64,000 nt of DNA, taken from the NCBI GenBank assembly GCA_019423755.1, contig JAHZAU010000003.1, positions 62,001 through 126,000 of the forward strand. Direction: 5' to 3'. This document shows, piece after piece, positions 40,382 to 48,644 of this stretch (positions are counted from its first letter, which is position 1; each line of letters starts with the position of its first letter). Source of the stretch: Oscillospiraceae bacterium (GTDB lineage: Bacteria > Bacillota > Clostridia > Oscillospirales > Ruminococcaceae). The translations under genes were made by a program, and so were the position numbers. Under the pieces are notes generated by a model. The model was not told where the DNA came from. It saw only the letters and a program-made list of their open reading frames with translations, and made no database searches.

Positions 40382-41011
40382 CTAGTCCATGCCGTAGAGC
40401 AGGGCGTTGCAGATGGCCGCCGCCACGTTGCTGCCGCCTTTGCGCCCCCGGGCAACGATGCAGGGCACGCCGGAGCGGATGACCGCTTCCTTTGCCTCCA
40501 CCACATTGACAAAGCCCACCGGCACCCCGATGACCAGCTCCGGCCGGAGGGTCCCCTCCTCCATAAGCTCACACAGCCGGACCAGCGCCGTGGGCGCGTT
40601 GCCCACCGCGAAGATCACCGGATGGGGCAGCCGGGCCGCCCGCTCCATGCTGACCATCGCCCGGGTGATGCCCCGCTGGGCGGCCTCCTGGGCCACATCT
40701 TCCTGCGCCATAAAGCACACCGCCTCCCCGCCAAAGCGGGCGAGGCTTTTTTTGTTGACCCCGGACCAGGCCATCTGGGTATCGGTGACGATCCAAGCGC
40801 CGTTTCGCAGCGCTGCCCGAGCCTTCTCCACCGCGTCAGGGCTGAAGTACAGGCTGTCGGCGTATTCAAAGTCGGCGGTGGTGTGGATCACCCGCTTGAT
40901 GATGGGCGCCTGCACCGGGTCCAGCTGCCGCTCCCCCAGCTCCTGGGTGATGATCTCAAAGGAGCGCTTCTCAATATCCTGCGGGCGCACCTGTTCCAGT
41001 TGAATCTCCAT
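40382..41011 (-). CDS. cbiC: Cobalt-precorrin-8 methylmutase
   Basis: CbiC moves a methyl group from C11 to C12, yielding cobyrinic acid. The 209-residue protein has the active-site His region RVIHTTADFEYAD, the GVNKKSLARFGG-type substrate loop, and the C-terminal IVARGRKGGSNVAAAICNALL glycine-rich segment. ATG 41011 follows GGGGAGG. It is the last gene of the riboswitch-controlled run. Confidence 0.95.
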   Translation of the reverse strand: MEIQLEQVRPQDIEKRSFEIITQELGERQLDPVQAPIIKRVIHTTADFEYADSLYFSPDAVEKARAALRNGAWIVTDTQMAWSGVNKKSLARFGGEAVCFMAQEDVAQEAAQRGITRAMVSMERAARLPHPVIFAVGNAPTALVRLCELMEEGTLRPELVIGVPVGFVNVVEAKEAVIRSGVPCIVARGRKGGSNVAAAICNALLYGMD

Positions 41012-41028
41012 GCCGTTTCCTCCCCTGT

Positions 41029-41568
41029 TTACCATTCGATCCCCTCCCGGGCGGACAAGCCCTGGTCGAAGGGATGCTTGACTTTGCGCATCTCGGTGAT
41101 ATAATCGGCCAGCTCCTGTACCGCCGGAGACGGTCCCCGGCCGGTGAGCACCACTTCCAACGCCTGCGGACGGTTTTGCAGCAGGCTCATTAGCTGCACC
41201 TCATCCACCATACCCGTGGAGATAGCGCCGAACACCTCGTCCAAAACCAGCAGCCTGGGCTGCGTTTGGGAAAGGAGCTGCTGCATCTGCTGCCAAAGCC
41301 CCTGCTGCACCTGGCGGCAGTGAGCCTTTTCCTCCGGCGTCATGCGGAAGGTAAAGCCCAGCGGTTCGGTGCCGCGCAGCACCTGCACCGATTCCAGCTT
41401 GGCCAGGCTTTCGAGCTCGCCGGTGGGGCCGGATTTGAGGAACTGCACCACCAGCACCAGCCAGCCGTGTCCCGCTGCCCGCAGCGCCAGGCCCAGAGCC
41501 GCGGTGGTCTTGCCCTTTCCGTCGCCGCAATAGATCTGCACGCAGCCTTGGTTATCTTTTGTTTCCAT
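41029..41568 (-). CDS. cobO: Cob(I)yrinic acid a,c-diamide adenosyltransferase
   Basis: This enzyme attaches the adenosyl group to the corrinoid cobalt. The 179-residue protein of the CobA/BtuR/CobO type has the phosphate loop YCGDGKGKTTAALGLALRA near its start and the Walker B-like LLVLDEVFGAIS. ATG 41568 follows AGGAGG, and the start overlaps the cbiP stop region. In Salmonella nomenclature this would be cobA, not to be confused with the methyltransferase CobA at 52298-53857. Confidence 0.95.
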   Translation of the reverse strand: METKDNQGCVQIYCGDGKGKTTAALGLALRAAGHGWLVLVVQFLKSGPTGELESLAKLESVQVLRGTEPLGFTFRMTPEEKAHCRQVQQGLWQQMQQLLSQTQPRLLVLDEVFGAISTGMVDEVQLMSLLQNRPQALEVVLTGRGPSPAVQELADYITEMRKVKHPFDQGLSAREGIEW

Positions 41569-41579
41569 GGGCGTTCCTC

Positions 41580-43094
41580 CTATCCGTTGCATCCTTGTTC
41601 CAGGATGCGGTAGACCTGCTCCATATCCAGGTTTTCCCGCACCGCCTGGGCCAGACGGTCCAGCTCCCGTTCCCGCCGCTGCTGGGGGTCGGGGATCTCC
41701 AATTGATCCGAGTCGATGCCGCGCGGCGCGCAGAGCAGTTCCAGCAGTCCCCGCAGCGCCTGGGGCGTATCCAGCAGGCCGTGCAGATAGCAGCCCGCTG
41801 CGTTTTTCCAGACGGCGCCGTCCTCCCGAAGGGTGCCGTTCTCTTCCAGCTGCACCAGCGGGCAGCAGGGCTCTAGGTGGCGGCTGCGGCCCATGTGAAT
41901 CTCGTACCCTTGCACTTCTCGGCCAGAAAAGGCGGCAAACCGCCCCTCCTGCGGGGCAAACTGGCCCTTCGCCTGGGTGCGGGCCTTTTCCCGGGAAAAC
42001 ACCGTTTCCACCGGCAGCAGCCCCATCCCCCGCAGGCAGGTGCCGGGCGCTTCCTCCGCGCCTACCGGGTCGGAAAGGGTCTGGCCCATCATCTGGTAGC
42101 CGCCGCAGATGCCCAGCACCGGCACACCCTGCTCCGCCAGCCGCAGGATGGCCGCTTCCAGGCCGCTTTGCCGCAGCCAGCGCAGGTCGGCCATGGTGCT
42201 TTTGGTGCCGGGCAGCACCACCAGGTCCGGGTGCCCCAGCTGGTTTAAGGAGCGGACGTACCGCACCCCTACCCCGGGGCAGGCCGCCAGGGCGTCCAGG
42301 TCGGTAAAGTTAGAAAGGCGCGGCAGGCGGATCACCGCCACCTGGATAGGCGCGTCGGAGGCGGTGCTTTCCAGCTTGCCGGAAAGGCTGTCCTCGTCTT
42401 CCAGGTCCAGGGTCAGGTAGGGAAGCACGCCGGTGACTGGGCAGCCGGTGATCTGTTCGATCTGCCGAAGGCCCGGTTCCAGGATACGCCGGTCGCCCCG
42501 GAATTTGTTGATGACAAGCCCTTTGACCCGCGCCCGTTCCTCCGGTTCCAGCAGGAGCAGCGTCCCGGCCAAGGCTGCGAACACCCCGCCGCGGTCGATG
42601 TCCCCCACCAGCAGCACCGGCGCTTGGGCCAGCTTGGCCATCCCCATGTTGACGATGTCGTCCTGTTTCAGGTTGATCTCCGCCGGGCTCCCCGCCCCTT
42701 CCAGGACGATGATGTCGTTTTCTGCCGCCAGGCTTTCGTACGCTTCCATAATCTGCGGCACCAGGCTCTGCTTTTTGGCAAAGTAGTCCCGGGCCGAAAA
42801 ATTGCCCAGCACCCGGCCGTTGACGATGACCTGGGAACCGGTTTCGGTGGTGGGTTTGAGGAGAATGGGGTTCATCCGCACCGAAGGCTCGATCCCCGCC
42901 GCCTGGGCCTGCAGCACCTGGGCGCGGCCCATTTCCAGCCCTTCGGCGGTGATGTAGGAATTGAGTGCCATATTTTGGGATTTAAACGGAGCGACACGGT
43001 AGCCGTCCTGATGAAAGACCCGGCAAAGTCCCGCCGCCAGCAGGCTTTTGCCGGCGTTGGACATGGTGCCTTGGATCATAATGGGTCGTGCCAC
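41580..43094 (-). CDS. cbiP: Cobyric acid synthase
   Basis: CbiP (CobQ) amidates four side chains of adenosylcobyrinic a,c-diamide using glutamine. The 504-residue protein has an N-terminal ATP-binding domain (IQGTMSNAGKSLLAAGLCR, FKSQNMALNS) and a C-terminal class I glutamine amidotransferase domain with the nucleophile Cys in VLGICGGYQMMG and the His in the HGLLDTP segment. It sits between cobD and cobO. Confidence 0.96.
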   Translation of the reverse strand: MARPIMIQGTMSNAGKSLLAAGLCRVFHQDGYRVAPFKSQNMALNSYITAEGLEMGRAQVLQAQAAGIEPSVRMNPILLKPTTETGSQVIVNGRVLGNFSARDYFAKKQSLVPQIMEAYESLAAENDIIVLEGAGSPAEINLKQDDIVNMGMAKLAQAPVLLVGDIDRGGVFAALAGTLLLLEPEERARVKGLVINKFRGDRRILEPGLRQIEQITGCPVTGVLPYLTLDLEDEDSLSGKLESTASDAPIQVAVIRLPRLSNFTDLDALAACPGVGVRYVRSLNQLGHPDLVVLPGTKSTMADLRWLRQSGLEAAILRLAEQGVPVLGICGGYQMMGQTLSDPVGAEEAPGTCLRGMGLLPVETVFSREKARTQAKGQFAPQEGRFAAFSGREVQGYEIHMGRSRHLEPCCPLVQLEENGTLREDGAVWKNAAGCYLHGLLDTPQALRGLLELLCAPRGIDSDQLEIPDPQQRRERELDRLAQAVRENLDMEQVYRILEQGCNG

Positions 43095-43112
43095 AAGGGG
43101 TACCTCCTTTTT

Positions 43113-44195
43113 TTATTCTGAATAAGATCGGGCCAGCACCTGGCTTAAAGCCGCCAGCAGCTGCTGGTTTTCCTCGCGGGAACGCACCGCCACGCGGCAA
43201 TCCTGCTCATCCAGGCCGGGATAGTTAGCGCAGGAACGGACCAGGATGCCCAGCGGTTCCAGACGCTGGGGCAGGTCCTGGCAGGGCGCCCGGAAGAAGA
43301 TGTAGTTTGCCTGGGAGCCGGTGACCGCCAGCCCCAGCTGCTCCAAACCTTGGCGCAGGAAAGGCCGCTCCTGGGCGATCCACTGAGCAGTGCGGCAGCG
43401 GTAGTCCTCTTGGTCCAGCGCCGCCAGCCCAGCCGCTTGGGCCGGTGTGGAAACGCTCCACGGCTGACCGCAGGCAGCGGCCCCATCCAGCAGTTCTTCC
43501 CCAGCGCAGAGACAATAACCCAGGCGCAGCCCCGGCATAGCGTACAGCTTGGTGAAGGCTTTGAGAATCACCAGGTTGGGGAGCTCCGCAAGGTATGGTT
43601 TCACGGTCCAGGCGTCGGGCTGGTCGAGGAAGTCGTTAAAGCACTCGTCCAACACCAGTACCGCGCCGATCTCCCGGCAGCGCTGGGCGATTTTCCGCAG
43701 CAGGTCGAGGGGGATCAGCTGGCCGGTAGGGTTGTTGGGGTTGCAGAGGAACACCATCCCCACCCCGGGGCAAAGCCGTTCCAGGAAGTCCTCCTCCAGG
43801 ACAAAACCGCTTTCCCGGCGCAGAAGATGCTGCTCCACCGGGCAGCCGCAGGCTCGCAGCGCCTGCTCGTACTCGGAGAAGGTCGGCACCGCAACCAGCG
43901 CCCGTTGGGGCCGGCAGGCCAGTACCAAACGGAAGATCAGGTCGGCCGCGCCGTTGCCGCAAAGTACTTGATGCGGCTGCACCCCTTCCCATTTCGCAAT
44001 TCCTTCTACCAGCTTCCTGCAAAAGGGGTCGGGATAGTGACAGCAATCGGCTAGGCAGTCTGTGACCGCCTGTGCTACCGCTTCCGGCAGGCCCAGGGGG
44101 TTGATGTTGGCGGAAAAGTCCAAAATCCGGCTAACCTGGCTGCCGATCCGTTCCTTGGCGGAGAGAACGTCGCCGCCGTGACCGTATTTTATCAT
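43113..44195 (-). CDS. cobD: L-threonine-O-3-phosphate decarboxylase
   Basis: CobD makes (R)-1-amino-2-propanol phosphate, the nucleotide loop linker. The 360-residue PLP enzyme resembles histidinol-phosphate aminotransferase: FSANINPLGLPEAV at the N-terminus, the NPNNPTGQL motif, the Asp in VLDECFNDFL, and the PLP Lys in ILKAFTKLYAMPGLRLGY. Context among cbiB, cobC and cbiP selects CobD over HisC. Threonine kinase (PduX type) is not in the window. Confidence 0.9.
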   Translation of the reverse strand: MIKYGHGGDVLSAKERIGSQVSRILDFSANINPLGLPEAVAQAVTDCLADCCHYPDPFCRKLVEGIAKWEGVQPHQVLCGNGAADLIFRLVLACRPQRALVAVPTFSEYEQALRACGCPVEQHLLRRESGFVLEEDFLERLCPGVGMVFLCNPNNPTGQLIPLDLLRKIAQRCREIGAVLVLDECFNDFLDQPDAWTVKPYLAELPNLVILKAFTKLYAMPGLRLGYCLCAGEELLDGAAACGQPWSVSTPAQAAGLAALDQEDYRCRTAQWIAQERPFLRQGLEQLGLAVTGSQANYIFFRAPCQDLPQRLEPLGILVRSCANYPGLDEQDCRVAVRSREENQQLLAALSQVLARSYSE

Positions 44196-44241
44196 GGAAA
44201 GTCCAACTCCTTTACAGGTAAAAATAGTATTATGAAAGCAA

Positions 44242-45225
44242 TTATTTGAATAGCAAAAGAATCGCCGTTAATTTAGCAATTATGCACAGAATTAGAAACA
44301 GCACCGATGTCGTAATCATCAGCCGGTTGGCGCGGGGGATGTCCTCCGCTTCTACCGGGCGGATAGCGTCGCCCAAGGTGGGTTTGTGATGAATCTTGCC
44401 AAAGTAGCTTGCATCACCGGCCAGCTGGACTTGCAGCGCGCCGGCGCAAGCTGCTTCCGTGTGGGCGCTGTTGGGGCTGGCGTGCTTCCGGCGGTCCCGG
44501 CGGAACACCCGCCACGCGCCTTTGCCGTCCATGCCGCAAACAAACGCCGCCAGCACCATCATAACCCCAGCCAGGCGCGCCGGGAGCCAGTTCGCCAGGT
44601 CGTCCAGGCGGGCCGCGGTGCGTCCAAAATGCAGGTAACGCTCGTTTTTGTAGGCGATCATCGAGTCCATGGTATTAATGGCCTTGTACAGCACGCCCAG
44701 CGGGGCGCCGCCCAATGCCAAATAAAACATCGGCGCAATGACCCCGTCGGAGGCATTTTCCGCCACCGTCTCCACCGCCGCCTTGGTGACCCCTTCCAGG
44801 CTCAGGGACTGGGTGTCCCGGCCCACGATCATCGAGACAACTTTGCGGGCGTCATCCAGCCGCCCCTCCTTGACCGGGGTGTAGACGGCCATGCTTTCGT
44901 CCCGCAGGCAGCGCATGGCAAGCATTTGATAACAAAGCAGGGTTTCCAGCACCAGCTGCAGCCAGGGCGAAACCCGTCCGGCCACCGCCAAAAGTGCCCA
45001 AGCCCCGCCGCCGTAAAGGGCGCAGATACCAAGCACCAGCACACTCCCGGCCAGGCGCTCCCCCTGGGGCGTTTTGGGGAATAGGCGGCGCAGAAGCCGC
45101 TCCCCTGCCGCGATGCTCCGGCCCATCCAGCGGACCGGGTGCGGGAAGCTGTGCGGGTCCCCCAGCAGGGCGTCCAATGCCGCGCCCAAAACCAGCGCCA
45201 GCAGGGATAATTTCCAATGAATCAT
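44242..45225 (-). CDS. cbiB: Adenosylcobinamide-phosphate synthase
   Basis: CbiB joins aminopropanol phosphate to adenosylcobyric acid at the membrane. The 327-residue polytopic protein shows LLGDPHSFPHPVRWMGRSI near the start and the conserved VETVAENASDGVIAPMFY in the middle, with a short hydrophobic C-terminus. The ATG overlaps the cobC stop as ATGA. A 46-nt AT-rich gap separates it from cobD. Confidence 0.95.
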   Translation of the reverse strand: MIHWKLSLLALVLGAALDALLGDPHSFPHPVRWMGRSIAAGERLLRRLFPKTPQGERLAGSVLVLGICALYGGGAWALLAVAGRVSPWLQLVLETLLCYQMLAMRCLRDESMAVYTPVKEGRLDDARKVVSMIVGRDTQSLSLEGVTKAAVETVAENASDGVIAPMFYLALGGAPLGVLYKAINTMDSMIAYKNERYLHFGRTAARLDDLANWLPARLAGVMMVLAAFVCGMDGKGAWRVFRRDRRKHASPNSAHTEAACAGALQVQLAGDASYFGKIHHKPTLGDAIRPVEAEDIPRANRLMITTSVLFLILCIIAKLTAILLLFK

Positions 45226-45818
45226 GGTCTTTCGTTTCCTTTCCGGGATGAAATGGGGCCCAGCACCAGCAAGCGGGCCGATTTGGCTTCCCAGCGAACC
45301 TGCCAGCCTTCGCCGTTGCCGCAGTGCCAGTCGTAGAAGGGGCGGCTTGGTTCGCCGAACGCTTCCAGCAGGGCCATAATGGTGCCGCCGTGGACCACCA
45401 GCGCCGCATCGTCCAGACTACCTTCCTCCGCCAGGCGGTGGAACGCCTCAGTCACCCGGCGGCAGAAACCTGCCTTCTCCTCCCCCTGAGGGATGGGCGC
45501 CAGGCAGCCGCCGTCCACCCAGGCTTGGTAGCCGCTTTGCGGGTCGTCGGCCAGTTCCTTCCAGGTACGGCCCTCGTAGATGCCAAAGTTCATCTCCTCC
45601 CACCCAGGTACCGTCTCGGATTGTCTGTCGGGGAAGAGAATCTCCGCCGTTTGGCGGCAGCGGAGCATGGGACTGGTGAAGATCTTCCCCGGCGGGTCAC
45701 CGGTCCAGGCGGACAGTTCCGCCGCTCCTTCCGGGCTCAGGGGCAGGTCGGTCCGGCCCAGATAGCGCCCTTGCTGGTTCCACAAGGTCTTTCCGTGGCG
45801 AAGCAGCAGCAGGCTCAT
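45222..45818 (-). CDS. cobC: Alpha-ribazole phosphatase (histidine phosphatase family)
   Basis: CobC removes the phosphate from alpha-ribazole phosphate or from cobalamin phosphate. The 198-residue protein has the family motif LLRHGKTLWNQQGRYLG, the SPMLRCRQTAEIL segment, the Glu in EMNFGIYEGRTW and the second His in LVVHGGTIMALLE. ATG 45818 follows AAGGAGG and overlaps the stop of the CobU-like gene as ATGA. Confidence 0.9.
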   Translation of the reverse strand: MSLLLLRHGKTLWNQQGRYLGRTDLPLSPEGAAELSAWTGDPPGKIFTSPMLRCRQTAEILFPDRQSETVPGWEEMNFGIYEGRTWKELADDPQSGYQAWVDGGCLAPIPQGEEKAGFCRRVTEAFHRLAEEGSLDDAALVVHGGTIMALLEAFGEPSRPFYDWHCGNGEGWQVRWEAKSARLLVLGPISSRKGNERP

Positions 45819-46204
45819 GCTCTTTCCTCCTTGATGGTTTGCGGGATACCGCAGAACACACGGTCCACCCGCCGGGCGCGCCGGGCCAGCCAGCAGCACA
45901 GGCGGCCGGTCTCCTCTCGCCAGCGGCGTTCCTCCGGTTTCAGCGGCACCACGCCGCAGCCGATTTCGTCGCAGGTGATGGCCCAATCTTCCTGGCGGGA
46001 AAGCAGCTCCTCCATCCATTGTTGGGGGTCTTTCCCCTCCTCCAACAGCAGACGAACCCAGTCCTGCAGCCCTGCCAAAATGCAGCAGCCTTCCGGCACC
46101 CGGCCGCCCGGCTGGGCGAAGGCTGCCTGTTCCGGTCCCACCTGCATTTCCCGGCAGAGCCAGTCCAGCTTTCCCTGGTATTTTCCTCCAATCACGAGGC
46201 GCAT
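45815..46204 (-). CDS. Short CobU-like protein without catalytic histidine
   Basis: A 129-residue relative of CobU (adenosylcobinamide kinase/guanylyltransferase). The C-terminal half matches CobU (ITCDEIGCGVVPLKPEERRW, EETGRLCCWLARRA, VFCGIPQTIK), but the N-terminal phosphate loop is changed to GGKYQGKLDW, losing the Ser/Thr after Lys, and the whole protein contains no histidine, so it cannot form the His-GMP intermediate. The usual middle section is missing. It has a good ribosome binding site (GGAGG), an intact frame and ATGA coupling to cobC. A complete cobU lies 0.8 kb upstream. A regulatory or partner role is possible. Confidence 0.75.
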   Translation of the reverse strand: MRLVIGGKYQGKLDWLCREMQVGPEQAAFAQPGGRVPEGCCILAGLQDWVRLLLEEGKDPQQWMEELLSRQEDWAITCDEIGCGVVPLKPEERRWREETGRLCCWLARRARRVDRVFCGIPQTIKEERA

Positions 46205-46224
46205 CTTCCGCCCTCCTTCCCGTT

Positions 46225-47034
46225 TTAAAGCAGCGCCGACAGCGTCACCGCAGCCAGCATGGCAAGCTGGCCGCAGGCAAAATACCACCCGGCCAGGTCC
46301 CCGGTGATGCCGCCGAATTCCTTCCGGCACATTTGAACAAACCCCGCTGTCACCAGCGCAAACACGCCCAGCGCCGCCAAGGCGGGCCAAGCTGCCAGCC
46401 AAAGCATCGCCGCCGCTGCCAACAGAGCAAGAACGGTCAAAATGCCCAGCACCCGGCGTTTTTTCTGCGCCGCTGCCTGGGAAAAGGTGGCAGCCAGGCC
46501 TTTTTTGCGGGCGGAAGGCAGGGCAGCCACCGCTCCCCCGCTGAAGCACCGGCCCCAGACGCATCCTGCGGCCAGAATCCCCGCCCAGCGCAGAAACGCT
46601 CCGCTGTCCGCACGGCCCAGCTCCCAAAGCTGCGTCCAAAGCCCCGCCTGCACCAGCAGGTAGGCCCCGGCGAACACCACCGCAAAGGCACCGGCGCGGG
46701 GGTCCTGCAGGATGCGAAGCTTCTCCTCCCGGGTCTGGTGGGAGGAAAGGGCGTCCACCGTGTCGCAGAAGCCGTCCATGTGGATGCCGCCGGTGAGCAG
46801 CAGCGGCAAAGCTACCGCCACCGCGCCAAACAGCAGCGGCGCAATACCCAGCCGGACTGCCAGCCAGGCCCAACCCCAAAGCAGGGCGCCTTCCAGCACC
46901 CCCACCAACGGGAAGGCCGCCAGGGCGTATTTCATGTTCTCCTCCGTCCAGTCGATCTGCGGCATGGGGACAGAAGAATACATGGAAAACGCCACGATGA
47001 CCGTTTCCCAGACGTTTTTTACCCGATGAAGCAC
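46225..47034 (-). CDS. cobS: Adenosylcobinamide-GDP ribazoletransferase
   Basis: CobS joins adenosylcobinamide-GDP with alpha-ribazole (phosphate) at the membrane, the final assembly step. The 269-residue protein has several hydrophobic helices and the conserved GGIHMDGFCDTVDAL acidic motif with REEKLRILQDPRAGAFA downstream. I chose GTG 47034, which has GGAGG 7 nt upstream and overlaps the cobU end by 16 nt. Later start codons lack a site. Confidence 0.93.
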   Translation of the reverse strand: MLHRVKNVWETVIVAFSMYSSVPMPQIDWTEENMKYALAAFPLVGVLEGALLWGWAWLAVRLGIAPLLFGAVAVALPLLLTGGIHMDGFCDTVDALSSHQTREEKLRILQDPRAGAFAVVFAGAYLLVQAGLWTQLWELGRADSGAFLRWAGILAAGCVWGRCFSGGAVAALPSARKKGLAATFSQAAAQKKRRVLGILTVLALLAAAAMLWLAAWPALAALGVFALVTAGFVQMCRKEFGGITGDLAGWYFACGQLAMLAAVTLSALL

Positions 47035-47564
47035 GAGAGTCCCTCCTTTGTCGTATCCTTGCGGCAGAGCGGGATGCCGCAGACCACCTCGTATACCAAG
47101 CTTGCCTGCCAGGCCAGCGCCTGATTGACCCGGCCCAGCATCTTTAAATATTCCTCGGTGCTGGGGTCGTAGCGCAGGCCGTCGGAAAACAGCTCGTTGG
47201 TGACCACCACCACATCCCCCTGCTGCGCCAGATGGAGCACCCCTTCCACCGCCGCTTGTTCCGGGTCCGGGGAGGGCGGCGTGCCGAAGCACTCGTTTGC
47301 CAGCAGGTTGCTCATGCACTCCACCAGCGCCACCCCTTCCCCGGGCAGGGCCAGTCCGGACAGGTCCCGGGGACGTTCCAGGGTAAGAAAGCCCTTCCCC
47401 CGGCGCAGCTCCCGGTGGCGGAGCACCCGCCGGCGGCTCTCCTCGTCGAAGACTTCCATAGCGGCGACGTAATACCGGGGCCGCTCCCCAGCCAGACGCA
47501 GGGCCAGCGCCTCGGCAAACTCCGATTTCCCGCTGGCTGCCCCGCCGCTTACCAATGCGATCAT
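47019..47564 (-). CDS. cobU: Adenosylcobinamide kinase / adenosylcobinamide-phosphate guanylyltransferase
   Basis: CobU phosphorylates adenosylcobinamide and then transfers GMP. The 181-residue protein has a proper phosphate loop ALVSGGAASGKSEFAE, the active-site His region RRVLRHRELRRGKGF, VALVECMSNLLANE (Walker B-like) and VVVTNELFSDGLRYD. ATG 47564 follows AAAGGAGG, 14 nt after the cobT stop. It is the complete counterpart of the short gene at 45815-46204. Confidence 0.93.
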   Translation of the reverse strand: MIALVSGGAASGKSEFAEALALRLAGERPRYYVAAMEVFDEESRRRVLRHRELRRGKGFLTLERPRDLSGLALPGEGVALVECMSNLLANECFGTPPSPDPEQAAVEGVLHLAQQGDVVVVTNELFSDGLRYDPSTEEYLKMLGRVNQALAWQASLVYEVVCGIPLCRKDTTKEGLSCFIG

Positions 47565-47577
47565 CCTGCGTCCTCCT

Positions 47578-48642
47578 TTACTTGAGATGCTGGTACTGCT
47601 CCACCGCGATCTCCTGGAAGGTGGGCATCCCGTCGTAGACCGCCAGGGCCATATCCCACAGCGGGAAGGATGCCACCGCGCCGGTCCCCTCGCCCAGGCA
47701 CATGCCGCAGGTGAGCAGTGGAGAAAGCCCCAGCGCGTCCAGCACCATCTGGCCCGCCGGTTCCCGGGACACATGGGAGGCAAAGAGCACCTGCCGCACA
47801 TCGGGGCAGAGTTTCACCGCCACCAGCGCCGCCGCCGTAGAGATCAGACCGTCCAGCACCACCGGCACCCGGTGCACCAGACCGCCCAGGCAAAGCCCGG
47901 CCATACCCGCCAGATCAAAGCCGCCCACCTTGGCCAGCACGTCCACCGGGTCCGCCGGGTCGGGACGGTTGAGGGCAATGCCCCGGCGGATGGCAGCGAC
48001 CTTCCGTTCCAGCCCGGCGGAGCTAAGACCTGCGCCGCGGCCAGTTACCTGCTGTGGGTCCACCTGCAGCAGCACCGAGATCAGCGCGCTGCTGGTGGTG
48101 GTGTTGCCGATGCCCATCTCGCCAGTGGCAAGCAGGGTCACGCCCTCCTCCTTGAGCTGGCCCGCCAGCTGGATGCCGTACCGCAGGCCGTCCACCGCCT
48201 GTTCCCGGGACATAGCCGGTCCGGCGGTAAAGTCGGCAGTGCCGTTGCCCAGCCGGTGGGAGCGCAGTCCCGGCCCGGCCACCAGGCGCACCACGCCCAT
48301 ATCCACCGGGACCACCCGGGCCCCGGCGCATCGAGCCATGCAGCAGACGCTGGTGGCGCTCCGGGTCAGGTTTTCCGCCACGATGGCGGTGGTCTCCTGG
48401 GAGGTCTGGGTGACCCCCTGGGCTACGACGCCATTGTCGGCGCAGAACACCACCACCGCCTTCTCCCCCAGTTTGGGACGGGGCGTCCCCTGGATGCCAG
48501 CCAGCCGGGCGATCATCGGTTCCAGGTCGCCCAGTCCGCCGAGGGGCTTGGCGATGGTGTCCCACCGCTGGGCGGCCGCCTGTTGGACTTCTTGGTCGAT
48601 GGCGCTGCCCGCTACGGGAAGTCCTTCCTCATTCCACTGCAT
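47578..48642 (-). CDS. cobT: Nicotinate-nucleotide-dimethylbenzimidazole phosphoribosyltransferase
   Basis: CobT activates the lower-ligand base to its alpha-riboside phosphate. The 354-residue protein contains VVFCADNGVVAQGVTQ (N-terminal glycine/Asp segment), LLATGEMGIGNTTTSSALI and the catalytic Glu near the C-terminus in LGEGTGAV. ATG 48642 has GGAG 8 nt upstream and lies 2 nt after the cbiA stop. The base it uses cannot be inferred; no lower-ligand synthesis gene is present. Confidence 0.95.
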   Translation of the reverse strand: MQWNEEGLPVAGSAIDQEVQQAAAQRWDTIAKPLGGLGDLEPMIARLAGIQGTPRPKLGEKAVVVFCADNGVVAQGVTQTSQETTAIVAENLTRSATSVCCMARCAGARVVPVDMGVVRLVAGPGLRSHRLGNGTADFTAGPAMSREQAVDGLRYGIQLAGQLKEEGVTLLATGEMGIGNTTTSSALISVLLQVDPQQVTGRGAGLSSAGLERKVAAIRRGIALNRPDPADPVDVLAKVGGFDLAGMAGLCLGGLVHRVPVVLDGLISTAAALVAVKLCPDVRQVLFASHVSREPAGQMVLDALGLSPLLTCGMCLGEGTGAVASFPLWDMALAVYDGMPTFQEIAVEQYQHLK

Positions 48643-48644
48643 GA

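Noticed and set aside
45815..46204. CobU-like gene as a pseudogene
   Set aside because: Considered because of the missing catalytic parts, but the frame is intact, the ribosome binding site is good and it is translationally coupled to cobC.
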